Positions 18,182-26,942 are shown, numbered from the stretch's first letter. The stretch is 35,660 nucleotides of DNA from Bacteriovoracaceae bacterium (GCA_947467125.1 CANIGN010000003.1:1-35660); one strand, 5' to 3'. Notes: a model not told the origin generated them from the letters alone. Made by a program: numbers and translations.

Positions 18182-19248
18182 AGAAACTCTCTCTTCTTTT
18201 GTTTTTATTATTTTCTTTGTCGATATCGTATCTGATTTACGATTTTAGCATTTCACCTAATGCTTCCTTACAAAAAGAAAGCATTATCGACCTCAACCCA
18301 GGAACTTCATTTGCAAGCATGCTGAAGATACTCAAAGCAAATGGAATTGAGATCCCCGAAACAGAAGCAAAAATCAGCGCCAAAATTTTTCACTTCGACC
18401 GTAAGGTCAAAGCAGGCGAATATCTTCTCACACCCAACCTTTCTTCACTTGGAATTCTAAAAGCACTCACTTCCAACAAAGGTCTTCAGCACCCCTTGCT
18501 CATCAAAGAAGGTCATAGCAAATGGGACATTGCAGACTCATGGTCACAAGCCTCCAAAAGTTTTGACCGAACTCAATTTTTAAAACTTATTCAAAATCCT
18601 GAATTACTTTCAAAAGCTAAAATACCAAGCGAAAATGAAATTCTTGCATTTGATCATTTACTTGCACTTGATCATTTAAAAGATCAAAAAGTTTCCTCAA
18701 ACTTCAGAAGCCTGGAAGGCTATCTTTTTCCTGAAACTTATAATTTTCAAAAATATGATTCACCTAAAGTGATTGTAGAAGAAATGCTCGCTCAATTTGA
18801 ACGCCGAGCTCGCCCCATTCTCAACCAACACCCATGGGCACAAAGTCCCCTTGGATTTTACCGCCTTCTCACACTTGCTTCGATCGTTGAAAAAGAAACA
18901 GGCAAGAGCGACGAGCAACCCTTTGTGGCTTCTGTTTTTTGGAATCGCTTGAATAAAAAAATGCGCCTTCAATCAGATCCCACAACGATCTATGGACTGA
19001 TGCCCAACTTTGATGGGAACCTTAAAAAGATCCACCTTCAAACATTTTCTATTTACAACACTTATACGATTCCAGAACTCCCCGTGGGGCCTATATGTAA
19101 CCCAGGAGAAAAAGCACTTCGAGCGGTTCTACATCCTGCCGCTTCAGAATATTTGTATTTTGTAGGTCGTGGAGATGGAACTCATGAGTTTGCAAAAGAC
19201 TACGCAACTCACAATCGAAATGTTCAAAAATTCCAATTGAAAAAATAA
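18178..19248 (+). CDS. mltG: Endolytic transglycosylase MltG (YceG-like)
   Basis: N-terminal TM; 'SLEGYLFPETYNF', 'LASIVEKETGKSDEQPFVASVFWNRLNKKMRLQSDPTTIYG', 'YNTYTIPELPVGPICNPGEKALRAVLHPA'. ATGA overlap with ruvX. Confidence 0.95.
   Translation: MKKLSLLLFLLFSLSISYLIYDFSISPNASLQKESIIDLNPGTSFASMLKILKANGIEIPETEAKISAKIFHFDRKVKAGEYLLTPNLSSLGILKALTSNKGLQHPLLIKEGHSKWDIADSWSQASKSFDRTQFLKLIQNPELLSKAKIPSENEILAFDHLLALDHLKDQKVSSNFRSLEGYLFPETYNFQKYDSPKVIVEEMLAQFERRARPILNQHPWAQSPLGFYRLLTLASIVEKETGKSDEQPFVASVFWNRLNKKMRLQSDPTTIYGLMPNFDGNLKKIHLQTFSIYNTYTIPELPVGPICNPGEKALRAVLHPAASEYLYFVGRGDGTHEFAKDYATHNRNVQKFQLKK
18643..18678 (+). repeat. 18-bp in-frame tandem duplication within mltG
   Basis: CTTGCATTTGATCATTTA (18643-18660) followed by CTTGCACTTGATCATTTA (18661-18678), one mismatch; encodes LAFDHL-LALDHL. 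Confidence 0.9.
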
Positions 19249-19259
19249 TTTAATCTAAT

Positions 19260-19874
19260 TTATTTCACTGAACTTATTCGACTCAGAACTTTTTGAAATT
19301 TAAAAAGCCCCTTTGTCAAAGCAAGTTCTAGCTTCGTTAATGACAATTCTAATTCTTTCGAAGCAATTACTCTCAAGTGATCCATCAACTTAGAAAACAT
19401 TTTAAGATTTCTCTTAAACATCAATTTTCGATTAGGTTTGATCTTCGCTAATTCATCAAAGCTAAAATGTGCACGCTGAATAACAGACGTTGCGCTCTTC
19501 CATTTTTGCTGAAAGCCTGGATCCTTAGACTTCATCGTTTCGAGCCTAAAGATACTATTTCCAATACGAATCACATCGCCCGACTTCACTTCCACTTCGC
19601 CACGAACTTCTTCGTTATTTAAAAAAGTTCCATTTGTGGAACCCATATCAGATAAAAAGAACTTTCCTTCTTTCATCAAAATTTGTGCATGCTCACGAGA
19701 AACGCGCTCATCTTCTAAAGGAAGACACGCACGAAAGCTACGACCCAAAATGTTTTTCTTTTTACCCAAAGGAACCAAGGCTCCTTGAGTTAAACCCGAA
19801 GAAACACGCAATGCGTATTCAGGCTTTTTCACTTTGACTTCTTTCTCTTTCACAACTTTTGATATGACGTTCAT
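19260..19874 (-). CDS. FHA-domain protein
   Basis: 'ILGRSFRACLPLEDERVSREHAQILMKEGKFFLSDMGSTNGTFLNNEEVRGEVEVKSGDVIRIGNSIFRLE'. Start uncertain (19874 or 19880). Confidence 0.9.
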   Translation of the reverse strand: MNVISKVVKEKEVKVKKPEYALRVSSGLTQGALVPLGKKKNILGRSFRACLPLEDERVSREHAQILMKEGKFFLSDMGSTNGTFLNNEEVRGEVEVKSGDVIRIGNSIFRLETMKSKDPGFQQKWKSATSVIQRAHFSFDELAKIKPNRKLMFKRNLKMFSKLMDHLRVIASKELELSLTKLELALTKGLFKFQKVLSRISSVK

Positions 19875-19927
19875 TTTCATAAAGCATTTCAGATATGCAA
19901 GGAGTGTGCTCAATCGCCAAAAGTCCC

Positions 19928-19975
19928 GCTGAGGCTTTCAAGAGCCTCTCAGCATTCTTTAGGGGAAATCCCCTA
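19928..19975. repeat. Two adjacent inverted repeats in the FHA/OMP intergenic region
   Basis: GCT-GAGGCT-TTCAAG-AGCCTC-TC-AGC (19928-19953) and TAGGGG-AAAT-CCCCTA (19960-19975); no T-tract on either side, so not a typical intrinsic terminator. Confidence 0.6.
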
Positions 19976-20083
19976 GCCCAAAGCTTAAACAGCGTAGACA
20001 ATTTTGAGCCCTCCTTTGAACGCGGTCAAATTCATGACTCTTCGCTAGCTGCCTGCACCCCGTTCCTGCCTTATTCTTAAGGT

Positions 20084-20800
20084 ATGAAGAGGCTTACCTT
20101 ACGCCAAGTTATTGCAATCCTTACTCTTTTCGCAGGCTTAAATGCACAAGCTCAAAACTCCCCCTTCTTTCAAACAACTGCGAATTCAGCAGACGTTCTC
20201 ACACCTATAGGTGGCCACCATGTCTTTGGAATAGGTTTTTACGCAGAAAGCACCTACCCACTTTCAAGTGCTTATTCGGCTCGACTACCTTCCGGATCAC
20301 AAGAAGACATGCGCTTTCAAGTTCCTGTAGGTTTTGGACTTGAAGGTTCTTTTGGAATCAATGAGTCCATGGAAGTGGCTGCAAGCTTTGGTTACGATAA
20401 CTTCAAAACTCAGCAATATATCGAAGGATCTGGAAATTCAAAAAAGTTTAACATCGCTCAATACAATCTCTATCCTTTGATGGGAATTTTTCGCTACCGC
20501 ATGCCTCGCAAATCTTGGGCACCCGAAGGAGAAGCTGCAATCGGAACAGCACTCGGTTCCATTGAAGTCAGAGAAACCTCTCAAAATGGAGTAACTCTTA
20601 CAGACAAGGGCCCTTTCTTACGCGGTCATTTAGCAGGAGGATTTGGATTTTCTTGGGCTGAAAACGCTTCTCTTCATTTCTTATTCGGATATGGATTTAA
20701 TCAGCTTGGAAGCAAATCCTACGATGGAACCACAATGCACGTTGAACAAAAAAATCAGCAAGGCGTTTTCTCGAAAGCTTATTTGAAGTTTTATTTTTAA
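20084..20800 (+). CDS. Outer-membrane beta-barrel protein (exported)
   Basis: Signal peptide MKRLTLRQVIAILTLFAGLNAQAQ; alternating beta-strand pattern ending in 'AYLKFYF' (terminal aromatic). Confidence 0.7.
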   Translation: MKRLTLRQVIAILTLFAGLNAQAQNSPFFQTTANSADVLTPIGGHHVFGIGFYAESTYPLSSAYSARLPSGSQEDMRFQVPVGFGLEGSFGINESMEVAASFGYDNFKTQQYIEGSGNSKKFNIAQYNLYPLMGIFRYRMPRKSWAPEGEAAIGTALGSIEVRETSQNGVTLTDKGPFLRGHLAGGFGFSWAENASLHFLFGYGFNQLGSKSYDGTTMHVEQKNQQGVFSKAYLKFYF

Positions 20801-21360
20801 GAAATCTTCTCAGCAAAATACTTGTGAAAGGGCGATGGAGTTTTAAGAGAAAGCTCAGGGTGAAAAGTTGTCACCATATGCTTTCCCTCTGTCACCCAAA
20901 CAGGATTACCCTTTGTAGAAGCTTTCACTTGGCAAGCTTTTCCTAATTTCTTAAGCAGAGGAGCGCGTATAAAAGAAACAGGATAGGAATCAATCTTTTC
21001 CTCGAAACTATCCACTTGTCGACCATAAGAATTACGTTCAACATCCAAATGCATCAGACCTAAAGATTTTTGCTTTGGATTCGTCACACGAAGAGCCATC
21101 AAAATACTCCCCGCACAAATTCCCCAGTATGGAATTTTTTCAGCGTATTCTTTTAGCACATCCCAAATTTGAAAGTGCTCAATTAATTTAAGCATTGTTG
21201 TGCTCTCGCCACCAGGAAGGATCAAGCCAGAAATGTTCTTAAAATCTTCTGCACGCCGAACTTCCACAAGCTCAGCGCCTAAGGCTTCAATGTGTTTTCT
21301 ATGAGGTTCTACGCAACCCTGAAGAGCCAGCACACCGATTTTCATTTTGGATGCGCTCAT
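20797..21360 (-). CDS. pdxT: Pyridoxal 5'-phosphate synthase glutaminase subunit PdxT
   Basis: 'KIGVLALQGCVEPHRKHIEALGAE', 'GLILPGGESTTM', 'YWGICAGSILMA', 'MVTTFHPEL'. Confidence 0.95.
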   Translation of the reverse strand: MSASKMKIGVLALQGCVEPHRKHIEALGAELVEVRRAEDFKNISGLILPGGESTTMLKLIEHFQIWDVLKEYAEKIPYWGICAGSILMALRVTNPKQKSLGLMHLDVERNSYGRQVDSFEEKIDSYPVSFIRAPLLKKLGKACQVKASTKGNPVWVTEGKHMVTTFHPELSLKTPSPFHKYFAEKIS

Positions 21361-21369
21361 GTTTTGCTT

Positions 21370-22332
21370 TTACCAGCCGCGTTCTGCCATCAATTCTTCT
21401 TGAGGAAGAGTTTTGATTTCGAGCCCGCGCATCGCTGCATCTAAATTTCTTGAAGCTGCTAAAACTTCTTCAGGACGATCAAAACCAGCAACAGCTTTGA
21501 CAATCGCTTTTGCAAATTTTTCGGGAGATTCAGATTTAAAAATTCCCGATCCTACGAAAACAGTTTCTGCACCTAACTGCATACATAAGGCAGCGTCTGC
21601 AGGAGTCGCAACTCCGCCTGCTGCAAAATTAGGCACAGGAAGTTTTCCTAGTTTTTTGACTTTCATCAAAAGCTCAAAGGGAGCTCCCAGATTTTTTGCT
21701 TCCGTCATCAACTCACTCTCATCAAGCATTCGAACACGCTTAATGTCTTGAGCTATTTGTCGAAGGTGACGAACAGCTTCCACAACGTTTCCTGTTCCAG
21801 GTTCACCCTTGGTACGAATCAACGCCGCACCTTCACCAATACGCCTCAAAGCTTCGCCTAAGTTTTTGCAACCGCAGACAAAGGGAACTTTAAAAGAATG
21901 TTTATAAATGTGGTACTCATCATCCGCAGGAGTGAGAACTTCACTTTCATCAATAAAATCTACGCCCAAAGCTTCAAGAATCTGAGCTTCTGCAAAATGT
22001 CCGATACGGCATTTTGCCATCACTGGAATACTCACTGAGCTCATAATTTTTTCAACAAGCTCTGGGGGACTCATACGTGCAACGCCACCTTCTTTGCGAA
22101 TATCAGAGGGGACACGCTCCAAAGCCATCACCGCAACAGCACCCGCTTGCTCGGCAATCTTAGCTTGCTCAGCATTCACGACGTCCATAATGACTCCGCC
22201 CTTGAGCATTTGAGCAAGACCCACCTTCAATTCAAAGGTTGGCTTGGGAGCTAAAGTGGGAACAATATTAGCTTTTTTAGTCGCTTTTTTTATCGTTTGA
22301 GCAGTTTTCTTGGTTTTTTTACGGAGACCCAT
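21370..22332 (-). CDS. pdxS: Pyridoxal 5'-phosphate synthase lyase subunit PdxS
   Basis: '[44 protein letters not shown]', '[15 protein letters not shown]', '[15 protein letters not shown]', '[24 protein letters not shown]'. Confidence 0.98.
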   Translation of the reverse strand: MGLRKKTKKTAQTIKKATKKANIVPTLAPKPTFELKVGLAQMLKGGVIMDVVNAEQAKIAEQAGAVAVMALERVPSDIRKEGGVARMSPPELVEKIMSSVSIPVMAKCRIGHFAEAQILEALGVDFIDESEVLTPADDEYHIYKHSFKVPFVCGCKNLGEALRRIGEGAALIRTKGEPGTGNVVEAVRHLRQIAQDIKRVRMLDESELMTEAKNLGAPFELLMKVKKLGKLPVPNFAAGGVATPADAALCMQLGAETVFVGSGIFKSESPEKFAKAIVKAVAGFDRPEEVLAASRNLDAAMRGLEIKTLPQEELMAERGW

Positions 22333-22406
22333 AAATATTGCTCAAATATATAATTGAGTAACAGCATATCTGTCGAGAAAAATGCTCATTTCTGCTATAA
22401 AAACCA

Positions 22407-22434
22407 AGTCTTTAACGGTCCTTTTTAAAAGACT
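22407..22434 (+). repeat. Inverted repeat / hairpin upstream of the exported hypothetical gene
   Basis: AGTCTTT (22407-22413) and AAAGACT (22428-22434), 7-bp stem with 14-nt loop. Confidence 0.5.
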
Positions 22435-22452
22435 GTAAAACAAGGTTTAAAC

Positions 22453-24090
22453 ATGAACTTTAATATGAAAATATTTTGGACAGTTCCTTCCCTCAAAACT
22501 CTAACATTAAGCTTTTTAGCAATCATTGGACTTACTCAGCAAAGCTTAGCCGCCGGCACTCATCCTTCTAAAAATGAGAATTGCCGCATTTTACTGAGCT
22601 CCCTTAGAACCGTTACCAACGAGGTTCTTCCCTCCGAAGAAATGAGTCGCTATATATCTCTTCATCGCTGGGCTCGAAACTGGAGAGGAGATCCGATTCC
22701 TCGCGAAGTTCAAATCGGAAAAAACCTCATCACAGAACTCGAAGATGCAATGGTCAACGACAAGTTAACTGTTGCTGTCAATATTGCTCGCACCATGATT
22801 GATGGAGCCGCAATTTCTTTTCGTCAACACGAGCAAGTGACTGCCGCCATGAAAGAGGTTTCAAACCTGCGAGCTCAAATTGAAATCCAAGGAGAAACAC
22901 TTGAGCCTGCCTTTCTCTTAAATCTCCAAGAAAAGTTTTTAGAGAATTTTCAAATTACTGAAAGCACTCACAAAACCAACTCTAAAGTTGCAAAAGAAGT
23001 TCACAGCCTCAACAAGCTCCTTCAAGACGATTACCTTATTTCAAAACAAGAAGTTCTCGATCGACTTTTTAGCATCTACGAACTTCTCGAAACATACGAC
23101 CTCATGCTTATCCAAAACATTGGTCGAAACTTTCCTCTTTACGAATTAGCAAGTCGATACTTGGGCGCTGACTTTGAACACCGCTTTGATTTGTTTTCTG
23201 TTCGCGAAGAAAATCCCAAGAACGAAGTAGAAGAAAAAGCGACTGACAACCAAATCATCGAAGTGACAAATCCAGGATATGAAAAAAGAAAAAAAACATG
23301 GGAAGACGCACGAACATTCCTTCTCAAAGAAGTGGGATGGAGTAAAAGAAAAGGCATTCGCTACCCTAGCCTCAACCAAGGAAACCCAGAAAAAGGTGAG
23401 ATCGAAAAATTTTACGACCAAAATATTTTTGCTCGCGAAGCACATGTTAAAAAAAGCCTCAGACAAGAACTCGTTGCAACCGCAACTCGACAAGCACTTG
23501 ACCTGACCTTGATCGTTCCTCTCGTAGAAGGAATTGTAAAAATTATTGCCAAAAAAGGCCCTGGGTTTTCATCCTTCTTTCGCAACATGATCTTGCTTGA
23601 TGAAAGAGCGACACTTGTTCAGCGAGTCCGTGAAATCGCAGAAAGCAAAGATCCCATTGACCTTAAAGCAAGCCAGCTTCTTGCTTATGCAGCAGACGGC
23701 GCAACAGGCGTAGAGTTTTTGCACATGTTTGCCGCCGATGCAGACCTTACAAGTATCAATACATGGACTGAATTGAGAAATCTTTTTTCTTCAGATTCAC
23801 GTTTTATCAAGTATAAAGAAATGATCGAAAAAGCAGACGAAGCAGCTTCCAAAAGCGGCCCCGTTAGTATCGCAAGTGTGCGCATGACAAACTCAAAAGT
23901 TGTGGGCCTCGTTGTAGGGGTTCCCCTTTGGACAAAAATTGCTCCGATATTATGGAAAGCAGTCGCCATTTACTTCGTCAACAACGCTCAACTTTCTCAA
24001 GAAGACTTAGAGAAAAAACTCAAGGAGCTTGAAGCTGAGCTTGAGAAGTATCAAGTTGAAGAAAACTCAAAACAAGAAAACCCTCATTAA
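22453..24090 (+). CDS. Exported protein of unknown function (545 aa)
   Basis: Signal peptide (MKIFWTVPSLKTLTLSFLAIIGLTQQSLAA); AAGG SD upstream; long alpha-helical body, no recognised family motif. Confidence 0.75.
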   Translation: MNFNMKIFWTVPSLKTLTLSFLAIIGLTQQSLAAGTHPSKNENCRILLSSLRTVTNEVLPSEEMSRYISLHRWARNWRGDPIPREVQIGKNLITELEDAMVNDKLTVAVNIARTMIDGAAISFRQHEQVTAAMKEVSNLRAQIEIQGETLEPAFLLNLQEKFLENFQITESTHKTNSKVAKEVHSLNKLLQDDYLISKQEVLDRLFSIYELLETYDLMLIQNIGRNFPLYELASRYLGADFEHRFDLFSVREENPKNEVEEKATDNQIIEVTNPGYEKRKKTWEDARTFLLKEVGWSKRKGIRYPSLNQGNPEKGEIEKFYDQNIFAREAHVKKSLRQELVATATRQALDLTLIVPLVEGIVKIIAKKGPGFSSFFRNMILLDERATLVQRVREIAESKDPIDLKASQLLAYAADGATGVEFLHMFAADADLTSINTWTELRNLFSSDSRFIKYKEMIEKADEAASKSGPVSIASVRMTNSKVVGLVVGVPLWTKIAPILWKAVAIYFVNNAQLSQEDLEKKLKELEAELEKYQVEENSKQENPH

Positions 24091-24091
24091 A

Positions 24092-26839
24092 TCAAGCAGC
24101 TACTTTTTTAGGTTCGAGAGTTGTACGTATACCAACTTCAATATCTTTAGCATTCTCTAAAATAAAGCATGTTTCTTTAGATAAAAACGCTTTCATTTCT
24201 TGATTGATCTTTTCTAATTTTCGAATGTTCATACTGTTGGCATCACAACAAACAATTCCAACTTTAGCATATCGAGATAAATCAGAAGCATCTGGCGCCT
24301 CTAAGCATGGACGAGTGTGTAGAAAAATATAATCGTACTGAAGACTTAATTCGATTAATAAATCCTTAAGGTTTTGTGACGCTAATCTATAGACAGAAGG
24401 AACCTGAAGAGGATCTCCAGTGATGACATCTAACCCCTCATTGACCTTAAACGGATAAATATTAACTTGTTCTTTATGCTGATAAAGTTCACTTACCCCT
24501 CCATTGAGAGGAGCTCCAGTGATTTTTTGAATTGAATTATTCGTCAAATCAGACTCTAAAATAAGAACCTTTTTTCCCGTACTTCCAAAAAAAGCACCCA
24601 AGTTCAGGGAAATAATTGCCGATTTCAAGGAATCCTCACTTGAAGTAAAAAGAACGACTTTACCTGCCAATGAGGAGAAAATGTTTTCCAATTTAATTCC
24701 CATACGCAAGTAACTCAAGTCAGTTACGCCATCTACCAGAGAACCTTCCTGAAATAAGTTACTTTTAGTTGAAGGCACAGCTCCTAAGACAGAATTGCCA
24801 CGCTCCTCAAATGATTTAATTGTTGTTAAAACTGGATCACCTAACTCTTTTAAAAAAGAGACACAAAATCCCACAAAAAAGCTTAAAAATAAAGAAATCA
24901 ATAAAAATAAGTAAAGAGAAACTGGTTTCTTTTCTTCTATAGGATCATAAAAAAAACTAATCTTTTTTCGACCCTTAAACTCAACTATTTCCATTTTCAA
25001 AAGAGAGTTTTTTAAAAGTTCTAAAGTTGACTGATTCGTTTTAATATAATCGCTCAACTCTGCTAACTGAGCTTCTTTTGCCGTCTTATCATTGAGCATA
25101 AAAGTTAACTCATCTAAAGCTTTACTTAACTCTAGGACCTTTGCCTCATAGAAAGAATTCTCACCTTTAATTTTCTCTAACGTTTCCCTTTGTTGGTAAA
25201 GTGAAGACTCATCGGGCATATACAAGTCATCAACCTTTAAGTCTTTTAAAGAAATATTTTTTTTCTTTTCTACTTCTTTAGTCGCTTTCTGTAAACTTTC
25301 CGAAACTCGCCTAGCTATGACACTATCCTCATCAACTCCTTGAATCTTTAGTTGATTTTGCAAATAAGCCATATTCGAAATATCTTGAATAGTGGTTGAA
25401 TAGTAATTTTTTTCTATCTTGCTCTTCTCATTTAGTAAATCAAGTTTTTTTTCAATCCCTGAAATCTTTTCGTTAAGCTTTGACTCAAAAAAAGCATTGC
25501 CTTGAATAGCATTCTTTGCCGACTGAACTTTATCTTTTAAATCCCTAATAATTTCTTTACTTATTATAGGGATTGAACTTGATTCATTTGGCTTCGTATC
25601 ACCATTTTCTGGAAAAGTTATATTTAGTGAATTTTTTAATTCTACGCCTAACTCTCGTGTCCCAATCTTTTTATTTAAATAAGAATTAATTTCGTCAAAA
25701 ACATTGTTCAACTCTGAAACCTTTTCTGAATTGAAAGACGAATTTTCATTTTTTCCAGGGACTTTAGATGGACTTTTGGAATTCTCCAAATACTTTAAAG
25801 TATTCGCTAATGAATTAGACAAATTTTTAAAGACAAAACTGTCCTTTTCTATCCCTTGTGCCCTCAACTCACTTTTTTGTTTTGATAAGCCCGCAAGCTC
25901 TTGACTTAACCCGTAAGCGTCGTCATCAGCGCTTCTTATGCCTTTAATCTTTTTTTCGATATCAGTAAGCTTTTCTTGAAACTGTGATTCTAAAACCTTA
26001 TTTCCACTTATAGCCATTTTTGTGGCTTGTAATTGACTTTGCAAAGAATAGATAACCGCCGTATCGACAAGCGGAATAGATTGAGAAAGCTTCAATTTTT
26101 TATCATTACTTTCATTTAAAGTTTTTTGAACATTATCAACCTTTTCTTCGATTATTTTTCGAGCCGCAACAAGCTCTTCCTGATCATTCACTGCAAAATA
26201 GTCCGCAAGAAGTTTCGTAACTTTTTCTGAGTAATTCTTTAATAAAACGGGGTTTTCGTCGTTCAATAACACAGAAAAATTAGATTGAGTGTTTTTTTTA
26301 TTCCTTGACGCTTCAACACTAAAAGTCATTCGACTATTTAAAAAAGACTTTATCTTTTCTTTTGTTCGATCCTCGAAAGAAGCTGAGTTAACTCCTTTCA
26401 AATCAATACCAAATATTTTTGCAATATCAGCATCACCTAAAGCTGCTTTATAGCAAAAACTTAAAAAAGATTCTGACTTCAAACTAGCCAAAGCCTTACC
26501 AACATCAACATCACTTGAATCAATTCCAGTATTAACAGTCATATCCAAGGCGCTAAAAAGAGTATTGTTTTTGGAGTTATTATATATTGCTGTAATATTT
26601 CTTTCGTACCATGTTCCTTTGCAAGCATATAAAAAAGCCAATGCGACATAGAATAAAATAGCTGTAATAAAAAGGAGTTTTTTATGTCTAAAACCTTTCC
26701 GAAGAAAATCACTTACATCAAGATACTCTTCAGAATCATTGTTGTTTTCTTTAAATAGACCTGGTCCAACAACTTCAAATTGTCCAAGAGAACTATGCTC
26801 CGCACTTTTTCTAAGTTCTTGAGTATCTAACTTCTTCAC
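24092..26839 (-). CDS. Wzc-like polysaccharide co-polymerase / BY-kinase-related protein with degenerate nucleotide-binding motifs
   Basis: N-terminal TM (LLFITAILFYVALAFLYA), long coiled-coil region, second TM (LYLFLLISLFLSFFVGFCVSFLKELGDP), C-terminal MinD/ParA-like domain. GTG start at 26839. Confidence 0.75.
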   Translation of the reverse strand: MKKLDTQELRKSAEHSSLGQFEVVGPGLFKENNNDSEEYLDVSDFLRKGFRHKKLLFITAILFYVALAFLYACKGTWYERNITAIYNNSKNNTLFSALDMTVNTGIDSSDVDVGKALASLKSESFLSFCYKAALGDADIAKIFGIDLKGVNSASFEDRTKEKIKSFLNSRMTFSVEASRNKKNTQSNFSVLLNDENPVLLKNYSEKVTKLLADYFAVNDQEELVAARKIIEEKVDNVQKTLNESNDKKLKLSQSIPLVDTAVIYSLQSQLQATKMAISGNKVLESQFQEKLTDIEKKIKGIRSADDDAYGLSQELAGLSKQKSELRAQGIEKDSFVFKNLSNSLANTLKYLENSKSPSKVPGKNENSSFNSEKVSELNNVFDEINSYLNKKIGTRELGVELKNSLNITFPENGDTKPNESSSIPIISKEIIRDLKDKVQSAKNAIQGNAFFESKLNEKISGIEKKLDLLNEKSKIEKNYYSTTIQDISNMAYLQNQLKIQGVDEDSVIARRVSESLQKATKEVEKKKNISLKDLKVDDLYMPDESSLYQQRETLEKIKGENSFYEAKVLELSKALDELTFMLNDKTAKEAQLAELSDYIKTNQSTLELLKNSLLKMEIVEFKGRKKISFFYDPIEEKKPVSLYLFLLISLFLSFFVGFCVSFLKELGDPVLTTIKSFEERGNSVLGAVPSTKSNLFQEGSLVDGVTDLSYLRMGIKLENIFSSLAGKVVLFTSSEDSLKSAIISLNLGAFFGSTGKKVLILESDLTNNSIQKITGAPLNGGVSELYQHKEQVNIYPFKVNEGLDVITGDPLQVPSVYRLASQNLKDLLIELSLQYDYIFLHTRPCLEAPDASDLSRYAKVGIVCCDANSMNIRKLEKINQEMKAFLSKETCFILENAKDIEVGIRTTLEPKKVAA

Positions 26840-26851
26840 GACAATTTTATA
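26840..26851 (-). promoter_or_regulatory. Putative -10 (TATAAA) 6 nt before the GTG start; candidate leaderless promoter
   Basis: Minus-strand TATAAA at 26851-26846, 6-nt gap, GTG at 26839; no Shine-Dalgarno. Confidence 0.4.
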
Positions 26852-26942
26852 TTCGGAAGAACCTTTACAAAACTTTAACCAAACTTTATTTATCTTATTT
26901 AAAAAACGGCAAGACTTTGATCTTTAATCTTAGAATTAAAAA

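Noticed and set aside
19960-19975. Intrinsic terminator at TAGGGGAAATCCCCTA
   Set aside because: No run of T residues follows on either strand, and it lies between divergent rather than convergent genes.
19819-20080. Overlapping 60-61-aa ORFs on both strands in the FHA/OMP intergenic region
   Set aside because: No recognisable family; one overlaps the FHA gene, the other ends just upstream of the OMP start; composition is explained by the open frame around the inverted repeats.
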